This document shows positions 42,289 through 51,296 of a stretch of 64,000 nucleotides of DNA, piece by piece. The translations under genes were made by a program, and so were the position numbers. Within the stretch, counting starts at the first letter, position 1, and the number at the start of each line of letters is the position of its first letter. Under the pieces are notes generated by a model. It saw only the letters and a list, made by a program, of their open reading frames with translations. It did not search any database and was not told the origin of the DNA. This DNA comes from Sphingobacterium detergens. Lineage in GTDB: Bacteria > Bacteroidota > Bacteroidia > Sphingobacteriales > Sphingobacteriaceae. The stretch covers positions 269,703-333,702 of the forward strand of contig NZ_RAPY01000006.1 in NCBI RefSeq assembly GCF_003610355.1. Reading direction: 5' to 3'.

Positions 42289-44328
42289 ATGATTTACTTA
42301 TTGATTGTCAATGTTTCATTGATTATCAGCTTTGCGCTCTATAAGCTGATTTTTCAAAAACTCACCTTCTTTCAATGGAATCGCGTCTATTTGATTGGGA
42401 TGATAATTTTTTCGCTCTTGGCACCCATTGGGATATTTATAGAATTACCGAAAGCAGAGATAATCGCGTACTCCATACCTATGGTGGATTTGAGTGGCTA
42501 TATGGAGATCGCCATCAATAGCCCCAAAGAGCAACCAATTTACTTGATAGACATCTTGAGTTATGTGTATTGGGTAGGTGTTGCAATTGCTTTCACGTTG
42601 TTGCTATTTAGAGTGATGAAGTTGGTACGTGCATTACGAGATGAACATGATTATCTAAGTTTCTCATTTTTCAATAAAATCATCATTGGAGAGTCTATTA
42701 AGGAGAAAAGTAATATTGAATCACATGAGCGTGTTCATGTCGATCAGGGGCACTCCTATGATTTGCTTGTGATGGAGCTGTTGAAAATTTTCAACTGGTT
42801 TAATCCGGTTTTATATTTCTTTCAAAAGGAGTTAAAGTTCCAGCATGAGTGTATTGCCGACGAAATCTGTTCGACAGATAAGGTGGCCTATGCCGAAATG
42901 CTGGTTGCTCATGCGCTGCAGGTGGATCATTTACCACTAACGCATGAGTTTTCTAATCATTCATTTTTAAAGAAAAGAATTATGATGTTATTTAAGAATA
43001 AATCAGCGCGGAAAAAGCGTTTGTTATATACCGCTGTATTGCCAATGCTGCTAGTTGTTGCAGGGTCTACACTGGCATTCAATACCACGCGTGCAAAGGA
43101 TATTGTTTCAGATGTAGAAAGTTCGATCAACCAGGTAGAGATTGCAGGAGCAAAAGACGTCGCTACAGATCTTGAAAAGCTAATGGTGGCAAACGAAACA
43201 CCTAAACCCAAATTGACTGCTATTGTTGAGCCTATTCAACCTGGTATTGAAGGCCGTATTGCACTAAATGGTGAGGGAGCAGGATTGATCCAGCAGGATA
43301 CTACAAGTCCAAGGAAAGGCACTATTTTTACTGAGGTTGAAGTTATTCCCGAGCCAGTCGATGGAATGCGTAAATTTATGACCTGGGTTTCCGACAATTA
43401 TGATTACCCAAAAGCCGCATTGGAAAATACAGTGAACGGTGTTATTGAAATTTCCTTTATTGTGGAGCGGGATGGAAGCTTAACGGACTTTAAAATCACA
43501 AAGGATCTGGGCTACGGCACCGGGGAGGCTGCATTGAAGTTGATGAGAAGTGCTGCGAAATGGAATCCCGGCGTACAAAATGGTAGAAAAGTACGTGTTG
43601 CCTATACTTTACCTATCCGTTTAAACTTGACTAGGGAAGAAGAAAAGCCGACTAAAGCAAAAAAAGCGGTTGCTACACCTAAGCTTGGAGCCGAAGGGTT
43701 GAGAACTTGGTTTGCCGAAAATTTTAAAATGCCTAGAGCAATATCCAATAAAGATGCTGATCCAGTGATTGAGAGTTTTTTCATCATTAATTCCGACGGC
43801 AGCATAAAGTCTCTAATTGTTGGTTCTGATCTCGGTCAAGAATTTCGTGACCGGGCAAGTAAATTGCTGTCACAGACCAAGTGGGAACCAGGTTTAGAAA
43901 ATGGTCGCCCCGTGGAATCAAAGGCAGCTTTTTATTTCAAATTTAAACCTGGTGGTGAATATGTAAAAAATTATAGCCGGGTGGATGTCACTTCAGAACC
44001 TATAGGAGGGATGACTGCATTGCGTGATTATGTCATGAAGAATTTTAATCCAAATTCGACAGGTGAAGACGGGAACGTCGTTGTGCAGTTTGTCGTCGAA
44101 AAAAATGGACAACTGAATAATTTTAAAGTAATCAGTACTCCTAGTACGAAGGCAGGTGATGAGCTTGTTCGATTGTTGCGATTTGGAACAAAGTGGAAAC
44201 CTGGTATTCTTGACGGTAGTCCAATTAAAAATCAATATGAACTGACGTTAAGGCTAATGAAGATGAATGCAGATCTTTATAATGTTTATCGTTGGGAGGG
44301 GGTAAAGGTGCAAAAGATTAAATCGTAG
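42289..44328 (+). CDS. M56 (BlaR1-type) membrane metallopeptidase with three TonB C-terminal-like domains
   Basis: 679 aa from the ATG at 42289. TM segments at about 2-20, 33-52, 85-110 and 247-265; the zinc site HERVH is at about 146-150, with a further ligand probably in the HECIADE stretch. The following part has three repeats that look like TonB C-terminal domains: near 345-445 (PVDGMRKFMTWVSDNYDYP...KWNPGVQNGRKVRVAYTLPIRL), 460-545 and 555-655 (GMTALRDYVMKNFNP...WKPGILDGSPIKNQYELTLRL). BlaR1 proteins sense outside ligands and trigger cleavage of BlaI. The TonB-type tail is a Bacteroidota variant and may link the sensor to an outer-membrane partner. Confidence 0.88.
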   Translation: MIYLLIVNVSLIISFALYKLIFQKLTFFQWNRVYLIGMIIFSLLAPIGIFIELPKAEIIAYSIPMVDLSGYMEIAINSPKEQPIYLIDILSYVYWVGVAIAFTLLLFRVMKLVRALRDEHDYLSFSFFNKIIIGESIKEKSNIESHERVHVDQGHSYDLLVMELLKIFNWFNPVLYFFQKELKFQHECIADEICSTDKVAYAEMLVAHALQVDHLPLTHEFSNHSFLKKRIMMLFKNKSARKKRLLYTAVLPMLLVVAGSTLAFNTTRAKDIVSDVESSINQVEIAGAKDVATDLEKLMVANETPKPKLTAIVEPIQPGIEGRIALNGEGAGLIQQDTTSPRKGTIFTEVEVIPEPVDGMRKFMTWVSDNYDYPKAALENTVNGVIEISFIVERDGSLTDFKITKDLGYGTGEAALKLMRSAAKWNPGVQNGRKVRVAYTLPIRLNLTREEEKPTKAKKAVATPKLGAEGLRTWFAENFKMPRAISNKDADPVIESFFIINSDGSIKSLIVGSDLGQEFRDRASKLLSQTKWEPGLENGRPVESKAAFYFKFKPGGEYVKNYSRVDVTSEPIGGMTALRDYVMKNFNPNSTGEDGNVVVQFVVEKNGQLNNFKVISTPSTKAGDELVRLLRFGTKWKPGILDGSPIKNQYELTLRLMKMNADLYNVYRWEGVKVQKIKS

Positions 44329-44340
44329 GAGATCGATCGG

Positions 44341-45234
44341 ATGTTTAGAAAGAAGAGTACCTTATTCTTGTTTATCGCCCTTTCGCTAATCTTTACACTT
44401 GTATCCTGCAAATCCTATCAGGTAGCGCCTAATGGTTATACAGTGGAGGGCGATGAATATTTCATCAATGTGGATAAAAATCTTGCTGTATTTTTAGGAG
44501 ATGATATTTTAAAAGAGGAAAACTGGGGTGCAAATACCGGACCCATCAATGTGAGTACGGTCAAGGCAGAATACACAAAAGTGCTTAAGCATCTAAATTA
44601 CCAGGATACTGCTTACAAGGTATTGTTTACGGGAAGCCTGAAAGGGAATTGTAATTATGATATGCTTGCTGTGATAAACAATTATCCGAATGTTAAAGAC
44701 CAGAAAAGTCATTTACTCGACTTGACCACTTTCCAGCGTGAGGAAAACAAGGAAGGGCGCTATTTTTATAGCATAGGTGAATTTAAGGGGAAGAAGCTAC
44801 TACACTTTGTTATTCCGTTCAATGACCGGCTTTGGCACGAGAAGATGGTTAGTATGATCTTTCTGCTTCCGCCTGATTTCAATGATATTGTCTGGGCGAA
44901 GAATATTGTGCAATCCAATGTAGCGATGTACCGGGATCGCTATGTTTTTACGCCGAGCAGGACGGAGATACAATGCCCCGATGATGGAAGCCGTTCGCAC
45001 TTGGACTATAAGATTCCTGACGAGAAGATTAATAAAACTGGCTATATGCTGATGAAAGCATACGGGAAGGTCCAAGGGAAGCGTACATTGGTAGTCTATC
45101 GACTAATGAAACCAAAAGATTTTTTTGGATCCTTTGTCGTTTGCAAAGGAGACTATGAAATTCACTATACAACACTGCAAGATAAAATCGTCTGGCAGAC
45201 CAAAATCAATACAGAGAAGGATGTTGTATTCTAG
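44341..45234 (+). CDS. putative lipoprotein of unknown function
   Basis: 297 aa with a lipoprotein signal: a hydrophobic segment (9-22) ending in LVSC, Cys23 as lipidation site. The rest is a mixed alpha/beta soluble domain with no motif that I recognise; it holds several aromatic stretches (FYSIGEFKGKKLLHFVIPF) and one internal Cys. It starts 12 bp after the M56 gene, so it is the third gene of the BlaI unit and probably its output or a sensor partner. Homologues appear to be limited to Bacteroidota; that is inference. Confidence 0.65.
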   Translation: MFRKKSTLFLFIALSLIFTLVSCKSYQVAPNGYTVEGDEYFINVDKNLAVFLGDDILKEENWGANTGPINVSTVKAEYTKVLKHLNYQDTAYKVLFTGSLKGNCNYDMLAVINNYPNVKDQKSHLLDLTTFQREENKEGRYFYSIGEFKGKKLLHFVIPFNDRLWHEKMVSMIFLLPPDFNDIVWAKNIVQSNVAMYRDRYVFTPSRTEIQCPDDGSRSHLDYKIPDEKINKTGYMLMKAYGKVQGKRTLVVYRLMKPKDFFGSFVVCKGDYEIHYTTLQDKIVWQTKINTEKDVVF

Positions 45235-45258
45235 TTATGCTATTTTATGGATTGGTAT

Positions 45259-45289
45259 AAAATCCTTGGATTAATAGTCCAAGGATTTT
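45259..45289. terminator. bidirectional terminator between the lipoprotein and cbpM genes
   Basis: Stem AAAATCCTTGGA/TCCAAGGATTTT with a 7-nt loop; the stem overlaps the last codons of cbpM on the minus strand. Confidence 0.82.
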
Positions 45290-45561
45290 AATTTATTTTT
45301 GAGCTGTAGAACTTCATGTTGAAGTTGCTCGACCTTATCCAATAGGTGATTGGCCACCTGAATTCCCTGTGGGTTTACTTCCAAGTCGTAATAAAGATTT
45401 GAGAAACGTTCCAGTTTCTTGAGTTCATCTTCATCAATAAATTGTTCTTCCTGTTGTATGATAATGTGAATAAGGCCATATTCCTCCATGGTCTGTAGAA
45501 AAGTTGTTTCAACTTTTCTGGATTGGCAGAAGTCAATAACTTTTATGAGTGTCGTTTCCAT
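45271..45561 (-). CDS. cbpM: chaperone modulator CbpM-like protein
   Basis: 96 aa MerR-like helix-turn-helix protein of the CbpM/YccA type that binds the J domain of CbpA and controls it. It has the QTMEEYGLIHIIIQQEEQFIDEDELKKLERFSNLYYDL block and a coiled-coil tail. Its position 4 bp after a CbpA-type gene is the conserved arrangement. Confidence 0.8.
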   Translation of the reverse strand: METTLIKVIDFCQSRKVETTFLQTMEEYGLIHIIIQQEEQFIDEDELKKLERFSNLYYDLEVNPQGIQVANHLLDKVEQLQHEVLQLKNKLKSLDY

Positions 45562-45565
45562 GAGA

Positions 45566-46501
45566 TTATTGTTTTAAATCCTTCAGTTGCTGAAACAATG
45601 CTTTTTCCTCGTCGGAAAGATTGCTGGGCATTTTGATATTAAGGCTGACATAGAGGTCTCCGAATTCACCTTCTTTCCGGTAGAGTGGGAAACCCTTACC
45701 CTTGAGCCGCATTTTTGCACCGTTTTGACTTTCAGGTTTTATCTTTAATTTGATCTTACCTCCAAAGGTATCGAGTGTCGCCTCGCCCCCTAAAACAGCC
45801 GTATAGAGATCGATATCTAGCGAAGTATACAGGTCATTTCCCTGTCGTTTGAAGGTTGCATCGGGAGTGATATTGATTGTAATATACAAATCGCCCTTAG
45901 GGCCTCCGTTGATCCCTTCACTACCGTATCCTTTTAATTTGATTTTCTGTCCATCCTCTACACCTGCATGGATTGTAATACGAATACTTTTACCATTGAT
46001 ATTAAAGGTTTGTTGATGGGTTGTATAGGCCTGTTGGAGGCTTAAACTCAATTCGGCATTAAAGTCCTGCCCGCGAAAAGTACTTTGCCTACCACCGCCA
46101 CGTCTACTTCCAAACATCTGTTCGAAAAAATCTGAGAATTGGCCGTCATCAAAATTTCCGGTATATTCTTGCGAACCGCCACTACCAGCAAATGGATTTC
46201 CTCCAGCACTAAACGGGTTTCCGCCACTAGATTGGGATTGTCTGTATTGTTGTTGCGCTTTTTCATATTCCTCCCCATGCTGCCAATGTTCACCATATTG
46301 GTCGTATTTTTTGCGTTTCTCAGGATCGGACAATACCTCATTTGCTTCATTAATCTCCTGGAACCGCTGTTTAGACTCATTATCATTCGGGTTTACATCA
46401 GGATGGTATTTACGCGCTAATTTGCGATATGCTTTTTTGATATCATCAGCCGAGGCTGTTTTATCAATGCCAAGCACTTTATAGTAATCTACAAAAGCCA
46501 T
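45566..46501 (-). CDS. cbpA: J-domain co-chaperone (CbpA/DnaJ type, no zinc finger)
   Basis: 311 aa. J domain at 1-70 with the HPD motif (KYHPDVNPND), a Gly/Phe/Gln/Ser-rich linker (about 75-140) and two beta-barrel substrate domains (about 145-300). The zinc-finger domain of DnaJ is absent, as in CbpA. It stimulates DnaK ATPase and may also bind DNA. CbpM follows, supporting the CbpA assignment. A TAAATTTG promoter element lies about 30 bp upstream. Confidence 0.9.
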   Translation of the reverse strand: MAFVDYYKVLGIDKTASADDIKKAYRKLARKYHPDVNPNDNESKQRFQEINEANEVLSDPEKRKKYDQYGEHWQHGEEYEKAQQQYRQSQSSGGNPFSAGGNPFAGSGGSQEYTGNFDDGQFSDFFEQMFGSRRGGGRQSTFRGQDFNAELSLSLQQAYTTHQQTFNINGKSIRITIHAGVEDGQKIKLKGYGSEGINGGPKGDLYITINITPDATFKRQGNDLYTSLDIDLYTAVLGGEATLDTFGGKIKLKIKPESQNGAKMRLKGKGFPLYRKEGEFGDLYVSLNIKMPSNLSDEEKALFQQLKDLKQ

Positions 46502-46530
46502 ATATCTTTGCTGTGTTATAATAAATATAA

Positions 46531-46538
46531 CAAATTTA
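46531..46538 (-). promoter_or_regulatory. TAAATTTG -7 element of cbpA
   Basis: Exact TAnnTTTG on the minus strand, ending 29 bp before the cbpA ATG, in the only gap upstream of this gene. Confidence 0.5.
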
Positions 46539-46570
46539 TAAGGGCTTTGTTCTTTATTTTGATCAAAAAC

Positions 46571-46605
46571 AAAAAGTCCCAGGTATTCAATACCCAGGAC
46601 TTTTT
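46571..46605 (-). terminator. terminator after the large M28 peptidase gene
   Basis: Stem AAAAAGTCC..GGTATT/AATACC..GGACTTTTT with a 2-bp internal mismatch, lying between the M28 stop (46629) and the cbpA promoter. Confidence 0.85.
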
Positions 46606-46628
46606 GCCTTTATTGAAAAGCAATGCGC

Positions 46629-48203
46629 TTATTCTTTATTACTGTCTATTGCCAAGCGGTTTTCTCTATTAGCGATCTGCCATGCCGTGAAAAAGACCAA
46701 CTTCTCGCGTTTGACCATAAGCGGGAAGTCGATCTTATCATACGTATCCGCAGGGGTATGATAGTCTGGATGAAGGCCCGAAAAATAGAAGATAGATGGT
46801 ATGCCTTTCTTTGCAAAGTTATAATGGTCTGACCGGTAATACAGACGCATTGGATCCTTTGGATTATCATACATATAATCTATTTCCAGTTTGGTGTTTT
46901 TTTCATTTTCATCTTTATTGATCTGATAAAGTTCAGAACTCAGTTTATCTGAACCAATCGCATGTATATAGTCATGATTCCCCTTGAGGTGCTTATCATC
47001 CACACGGCCAATCATATCGATGTTGATGCAGGCAACAGTATTTGCAAGTGGGAAAACTGGGTTTTCAGTATAGAATTTAGAACCTAGTAGGCCTTTTTCT
47101 TCAGCCGCATAAGTAATAAAAAGGATACTGCGTCTTGGACCATTACCAGCTGCTTTTGCGCGGGAGAAACTGCGGGCAAGTTCCAGTACAGCGGTTGTTC
47201 CGGAGGCGTTGTCATCAGCACCAAAGAAGATGTTTCCTTTGGAATCTTTGCCATCGTGATCGTAATGTCCACCAATGACAACAATTTCATCTTTTTTGTC
47301 GGTTCCCTCTAGGTATCCCAGGATATTTGGATCAGCTAAAGGTTTTGCATTTGTACCGAAGTCGGCCATGAGATTGGTGTTAATTACAAAAGAATTTGCT
47401 TGTCCAGAGCGGTTGATTTTGCCGACAACAGCGGCTAGATTTGTACGTGCAAGGTTAAAGATATAATTCGCAGCATGATCCGTTATGTTGACGACTGGGA
47501 TCATGGGCGACTTTTCGGGCGCAGGCTGATCTACAGCTAGGTTATAACGTCCTTCTGTCGCGCGGTCTCCTGCCTCTTCAAGCAATTGGGATAATTGGCT
47601 GTTGACAGCCAACACCAACTTTGGTTTCTTCTTGAGAATTTCCTTGATTTTCTTATTCCTGCTGGTCGACCAGTCAGATGGAGTCTTCTTTCCAGTGATC
47701 CATGAATTTCCCTTATCATCCGTAGGTTCACTTTCGTTCAATAACAGGACAACTTTATTGGTCAGGTCTAAGCCCGTGATATCGGAATACTTTGGATCAT
47801 CAATTCCATAGCCAATGAAGATTATTTCATTGCTTTCAAAGAGTTTCTCCTCATTGTTTCCAATGACAAAGATATCCTTCCCATTTTGAAAAGGCCGGTC
47901 ATTGATTGTAAATTGCTTGACCTTAAAACTATTATGAATAAGCTGTAGGGGTTGGAAATATGATCCATTTACGGGTGCTGAAAGTCCGTATTTTTTGAAC
48001 TCATTTGCGATATAGTCCGCAGCCAACTGACCACCTCTCTGTCCTGTTCCTCTTCCTTCAAAGTCCACCGAAGCAAGCGTTCGTAGATGTTTTTGTGTCG
48101 ATTCTACAGTGATTTCATTCGCATATTTGGTACTGACATCCTGTGCCTGAGCACAACTCACCACAGAAAGCGCTACCCAAATCAGGTTATGTATTTTCTT
48201 CAT
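46629..48203 (-). CDS. secreted M28 family peptidase with PA-like insert
   Basis: 524 aa. Signal peptide with a possible lipobox (VVSC, residues 14-17). The N-terminal 250 residues include a protease-associated (PA)-like domain (about 110-235), and the M28 zinc core follows: GGHYDHDG (about 307), GADDNASGTTA, YAAEEKGLLGS, NIDMIGR and the C-terminal SGLHPDYHTPADT (His). It is the longer cousin of the peptidase at 22290. Same leader motif before the ATG. It acts in the periplasm or on the surface on peptides or small acylated substrates. Confidence 0.9.
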   Translation of the reverse strand: MKKIHNLIWVALSVVSCAQAQDVSTKYANEITVESTQKHLRTLASVDFEGRGTGQRGGQLAADYIANEFKKYGLSAPVNGSYFQPLQLIHNSFKVKQFTINDRPFQNGKDIFVIGNNEEKLFESNEIIFIGYGIDDPKYSDITGLDLTNKVVLLLNESEPTDDKGNSWITGKKTPSDWSTSRNKKIKEILKKKPKLVLAVNSQLSQLLEEAGDRATEGRYNLAVDQPAPEKSPMIPVVNITDHAANYIFNLARTNLAAVVGKINRSGQANSFVINTNLMADFGTNAKPLADPNILGYLEGTDKKDEIVVIGGHYDHDGKDSKGNIFFGADDNASGTTAVLELARSFSRAKAAGNGPRRSILFITYAAEEKGLLGSKFYTENPVFPLANTVACINIDMIGRVDDKHLKGNHDYIHAIGSDKLSSELYQINKDENEKNTKLEIDYMYDNPKDPMRLYYRSDHYNFAKKGIPSIFYFSGLHPDYHTPADTYDKIDFPLMVKREKLVFFTAWQIANRENRLAIDSNKE

Positions 48204-48206
48204 TTC

Positions 48207-48237
48207 GTATTTAGTATGTAGTATTTAGTATCGAGAT
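48207..48237 (-). promoter_or_regulatory. leader motif before the large M28 gene
   Basis: Minus strand: GATCTCGATACTAAATACTACATACTAAATACGAA running into the ATG. It contains two copies of ATACTAAATAC 14 bp apart and matches three other leaders in the window. Confidence 0.45.
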
Positions 48238-48416
48238 CCTGCTGCTGTAAGCGTGGGCTCTGCTGTACGCAATACTTTGTTATCGTTTAAAATAGTATGT
48301 ATATCAGATGATCAAGGATAACAATTAACAACAGCGTATCATTATGTCCATAACACTATGAAATGATAGCAATGCCAATCTTTAGCACCTTAGATCAGTA
48401 CACAATATAACTAAAA

Positions 48417-48453
48417 AAGCGGATGAAAAGTATATTCTACTCTTCATCCGCTT
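48417..48453 (-). terminator. terminator after rpiB
   Basis: Stem AAGCGGATGAA/TTCATCCGCTT with a 15-nt loop just past the rpiB stop. The remaining 48238-48416 has no gene. Confidence 0.85.
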
Positions 48454-48472
48454 CTTAAAATATGTTAATTTA

Positions 48473-48919
48473 TTAACAGCTGCAAGCTATTTTATTGACA
48501 CGATTGGCATGACGTCCACCTTCAAATTCGGTTGTCATAAAAGTTGATACGATCTTTTTAGCGAGATCAAGATCGATAAAACGGGCTGGGACACACACCA
48601 CATTGGCATCATTATGTTGACGTGCCAATGCCGAAATTTCCTCCAACCAACAGATTGCAGCACGGATATTTTGATGTTTATTGGCTGTGATCGCAACACC
48701 ATTGGCACTGCCACAGATCAAAACACCAGCATCAGCCTCTTTGTTCTCTACCGCCGATGCGACCGGATGTGCAAAATTTGGGTAATCGACTGAATCTGGA
48801 GAGTTTGTTCCAAAGTCGGTTACTTCATAACCCAATTCATTTAAAAAGCTAACCAATGCTGTTTTGTATTCAAAACCTGCATGGTCACTTCCAATCGCAA
48901 TTTTCTTTACGCTGCTCAT
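48473..48919 (-). CDS. rpiB: ribose-5-phosphate isomerase B
   Basis: 148 aa RpiB/LacAB family enzyme interconverting ribulose-5-P and ribose-5-P. GSDHAGFEYKTAL (phosphate/substrate site), LICGSANGVAITANKHQNIRAA (active-site Cys and Thr loop) and HNDANVVCVPARFIDLDLAKKIV are present. Last gene of a run starting with tatC (13 bp gap). Confidence 0.94.
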   Translation of the reverse strand: MSSVKKIAIGSDHAGFEYKTALVSFLNELGYEVTDFGTNSPDSVDYPNFAHPVASAVENKEADAGVLICGSANGVAITANKHQNIRAAICWLEEISALARQHNDANVVCVPARFIDLDLAKKIVSTFMTTEFEGGRHANRVNKIACSC

Positions 48920-48932
48920 TTCTATTGTTATT

Positions 48933-49793
48933 TTATTGTTCTTTTGCTAATTTTTTTCTTTTGACATCCGCGGAGACCATGATACTTATTTCATACAATA
49001 AGAACATCGGCGCAGCAACGGTCAACATGGTGATAATATCTGCAGAAGGTGTGATTACGGCTGCTATAAGCAAAATAATTACTGTTGCATAACGACGACT
49101 GGCACGCATAAATTCAGGCGTCATAATACCTATTTTAGACAGAATAAATACCATGATCGGCAGTAGGAATACGATTCCACAGCCTAATGTCAATGTCGCA
49201 ATGGTAGACAGGTAGTTGTCTATCGTAATCTGGTTGACGATCTCGTCACTTAAGGATACATTCGCTAGGAAGTTGATGGATAATGGTACAACAATATAGT
49301 ATCCGAAAAGAGCGCCCAAAACAAATAATACTGTAGCGTAAAATACAAACCCACGGGCAGAACGTCTTTCTACATCTGTCAATGCCGGTTTCACAAACAA
49401 CCAAATTTCGAAAAGAAGATAGGGGAAACCCATCATCAAAGCCATCAACAAGCAGGAGTTGATCTGGAGCATAAATTGCCCGGCCAATTCCGTATTGATA
49501 ATATTAAAAGGTATTTTCTTGACACAGAAGTCGGCTAAATTAAATACATCCGCCGCTTTACACATCATGCGGTAGGTCCAAAAATCTAGATTTTTTGGGC
49601 CCATGATAATATCTTTAAAGACGAAATCGTAGAATGTGAAAGCGATACCTGCAAAGATACAGATTGCAATAGCTGAACGGACCAAATGCCATCTTAAGAC
49701 CTCAAGATGGTCAAAGAAGGACATCTCTGCTTCTATATTCTTCCCCTTATTTTTGATAGCTTGTATTAGATCTTTCGAATTTGGTGTACTCAT
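48933..49793 (-). CDS. tatC: Sec-independent protein translocase TatC
   Basis: 286 aa with six TM segments, receptor for twin-arginine signals. MSFFDHLEVLRWHLVRSAIAI near the start contains the signature with the essential Glu/Arg (HLEVLRWHL), FMLQINSCLLMALMMGFPYLLFEIWLFVKPAL follows, and ITPSADIITMLTVAAPMFLLYEISI ends the core. No tatA/B gene is adjacent. It is expressed with rpiB from its own promoter embedded in the accC terminator. Confidence 0.95.
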   Translation of the reverse strand: MSTPNSKDLIQAIKNKGKNIEAEMSFFDHLEVLRWHLVRSAIAICIFAGIAFTFYDFVFKDIIMGPKNLDFWTYRMMCKAADVFNLADFCVKKIPFNIINTELAGQFMLQINSCLLMALMMGFPYLLFEIWLFVKPALTDVERRSARGFVFYATVLFVLGALFGYYIVVPLSINFLANVSLSDEIVNQITIDNYLSTIATLTLGCGIVFLLPIMVFILSKIGIMTPEFMRASRRYATVIILLIAAVITPSADIITMLTVAAPMFLLYEISIMVSADVKRKKLAKEQ

Positions 49794-49809
49794 AAAAATT
49801 GTTTGGAAA

Positions 49810-49817
49810 CAAAAATA
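49810..49817 (-). promoter_or_regulatory. TATTTTTG -7 element of tatC, inside the accC terminator
   Basis: Exact TAnnTTTG on the minus strand, ending 17 bp before the ATG and overlapping the stem of the hairpin at 49811-49846. Confidence 0.55.
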
Positions 49818-49846
49818 CCATTCTTATTGTAAAGAATGGTATTTTT
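49811..49846 (-). terminator. accC terminator
   Basis: Stem AAAAATACCATTCTT/AAGAATGGTATTTTT (15 bp, 6-nt loop), 24 bp past the accC stop. Confidence 0.85.
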
Positions 49847-49869
49847 TATGTATGTAAAGATAATTTTAT

Positions 49870-51225
49870 TTAATCTTCTACAGGATATTCAGTTAGGTCA
49901 AATGTTTCCATGAACTTTGTTGTGAAATTGCCTGCTCTAAAGTTAGGGTCACGCATTAATCTCAGGTGCAAAGGAATGGTTGTTTTGATGCCTTCAATCA
50001 CAAATTCGCTCAATGCACGCTCCATGGTACAGATCGCTTCTTCACGTGTTTGTGCAACAGTGATCAACTTAGCGATCATAGAGTCATAGTTTGGTGGAAT
50101 GGTATAGCCTGAGTATACATGTGTATCTACACGCACACCATGACCTCCCGGAGAGTGAAAGTTAGTGATTTTTCCCGGTGAAGGGCGGAAATTGTTGAAT
50201 GGATCTTCTGCATTGATACGACATTCGATCGCGTGCATTTCCGGTTCATAATTTTTTCCGGAGATCGGAATACCTGCAGCAACCTTGATCTGTTCTTTGA
50301 TCAGATCGAAGTTGATCACTTCTTCTGTTACAGGGTGCTCTACCTGAATACGTGTATTCATCTCCATAAAATAGAAGTTGCGGTGTTTGTCAACCAAAAA
50401 CTCGATTGTACCGGCACCTTCATAGTTTACAGCTTTTGCACCTTTCACAGCAGCTTCACCCATTTCAGCTCTTAATTCAGGCGTCATAAATGGTGAAGGA
50501 GATTCTTCGATCAATTTTTGGTGACGACGTTGGATCGAGCAGTCACGTTCTGACAAGTGACATACTGTACCAAACTGATCACCTACAATCTGGAATTCAA
50601 TGTGACGAGGTTCCTCAACATATTTTTCAAGGTAGATACCATCATTACCAAATGCAGCAGCAGATTCAACACGGGCAGAATCCCAAGCTGGTTCAAACTC
50701 TTCGTCTTTCCAGATGATGCGCATACCACGACCACCACCACCGGCAGTAGCTTTGATAATAACAGGGTAACCTATTTCATTGGCTAGCGTGATCCCTTCT
50801 TTTACGTTTGAGATCAAACCATCTGATCCGGGTACAGTAGGTACACCGGCTTTTTTCATGGTATCCTTCGCACGGGACTTATCGCCCATTTTTTCGATCT
50901 GCTCAGCAGTAGCACCAATAAATTTGATACCATACTCTGCACAAATTGCCGAAAAACGTGCGTTCTCAGATAAGAAACCATATCCTGGGTGAATAGCATC
51001 TGCATTTGTCAATTCAGCTGCAGAAATAATATTCGGAATGTTTAAGTAAGAATCTTTACTCGGTGGAGGGCCAATACAAACCGCTTCATCAGCAAAACGT
51101 ACGTGTAAGCTGTCTCTATCTGCGGTCGAATATACTGCAACACTTTTGATACCCATCTCACGGCAGGTACGGATAATGCGCAGGGCAATTTCTCCTCTAT
51201 TTGCAATTAATATTTTTTTAAACAT
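49870..51225 (-). CDS. accC: acetyl-CoA carboxylase, biotin carboxylase subunit
   Basis: ATP-grasp enzyme of 451 aa that carboxylates the biotin on AccB. FKKILIANRGEIALRIIRTC (N-term), the ATP loop IIKATAGGGGRGMRI (about 155-170), HIEFQIVGD and the MNTRIQVEHPVTE signature (about 288-300) are all present. Runs after accB by 72 bp in the order fabH-accB-accC. Confidence 0.97.
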   Translation of the reverse strand: MFKKILIANRGEIALRIIRTCREMGIKSVAVYSTADRDSLHVRFADEAVCIGPPPSKDSYLNIPNIISAAELTNADAIHPGYGFLSENARFSAICAEYGIKFIGATAEQIEKMGDKSRAKDTMKKAGVPTVPGSDGLISNVKEGITLANEIGYPVIIKATAGGGGRGMRIIWKDEEFEPAWDSARVESAAAFGNDGIYLEKYVEEPRHIEFQIVGDQFGTVCHLSERDCSIQRRHQKLIEESPSPFMTPELRAEMGEAAVKGAKAVNYEGAGTIEFLVDKHRNFYFMEMNTRIQVEHPVTEEVINFDLIKEQIKVAAGIPISGKNYEPEMHAIECRINAEDPFNNFRPSPGKITNFHSPGGHGVRVDTHVYSGYTIPPNYDSMIAKLITVAQTREEAICTMERALSEFVIEGIKTTIPLHLRLMRDPNFRAGNFTTKFMETFDLTEYPVED

Positions 51226-51296
51226 TGTCTTGAATTATGAAGTTTACAAAAATGTAGCCCTTTGGAGGCTACATAGTATTCATTTACGTTTGTAAA

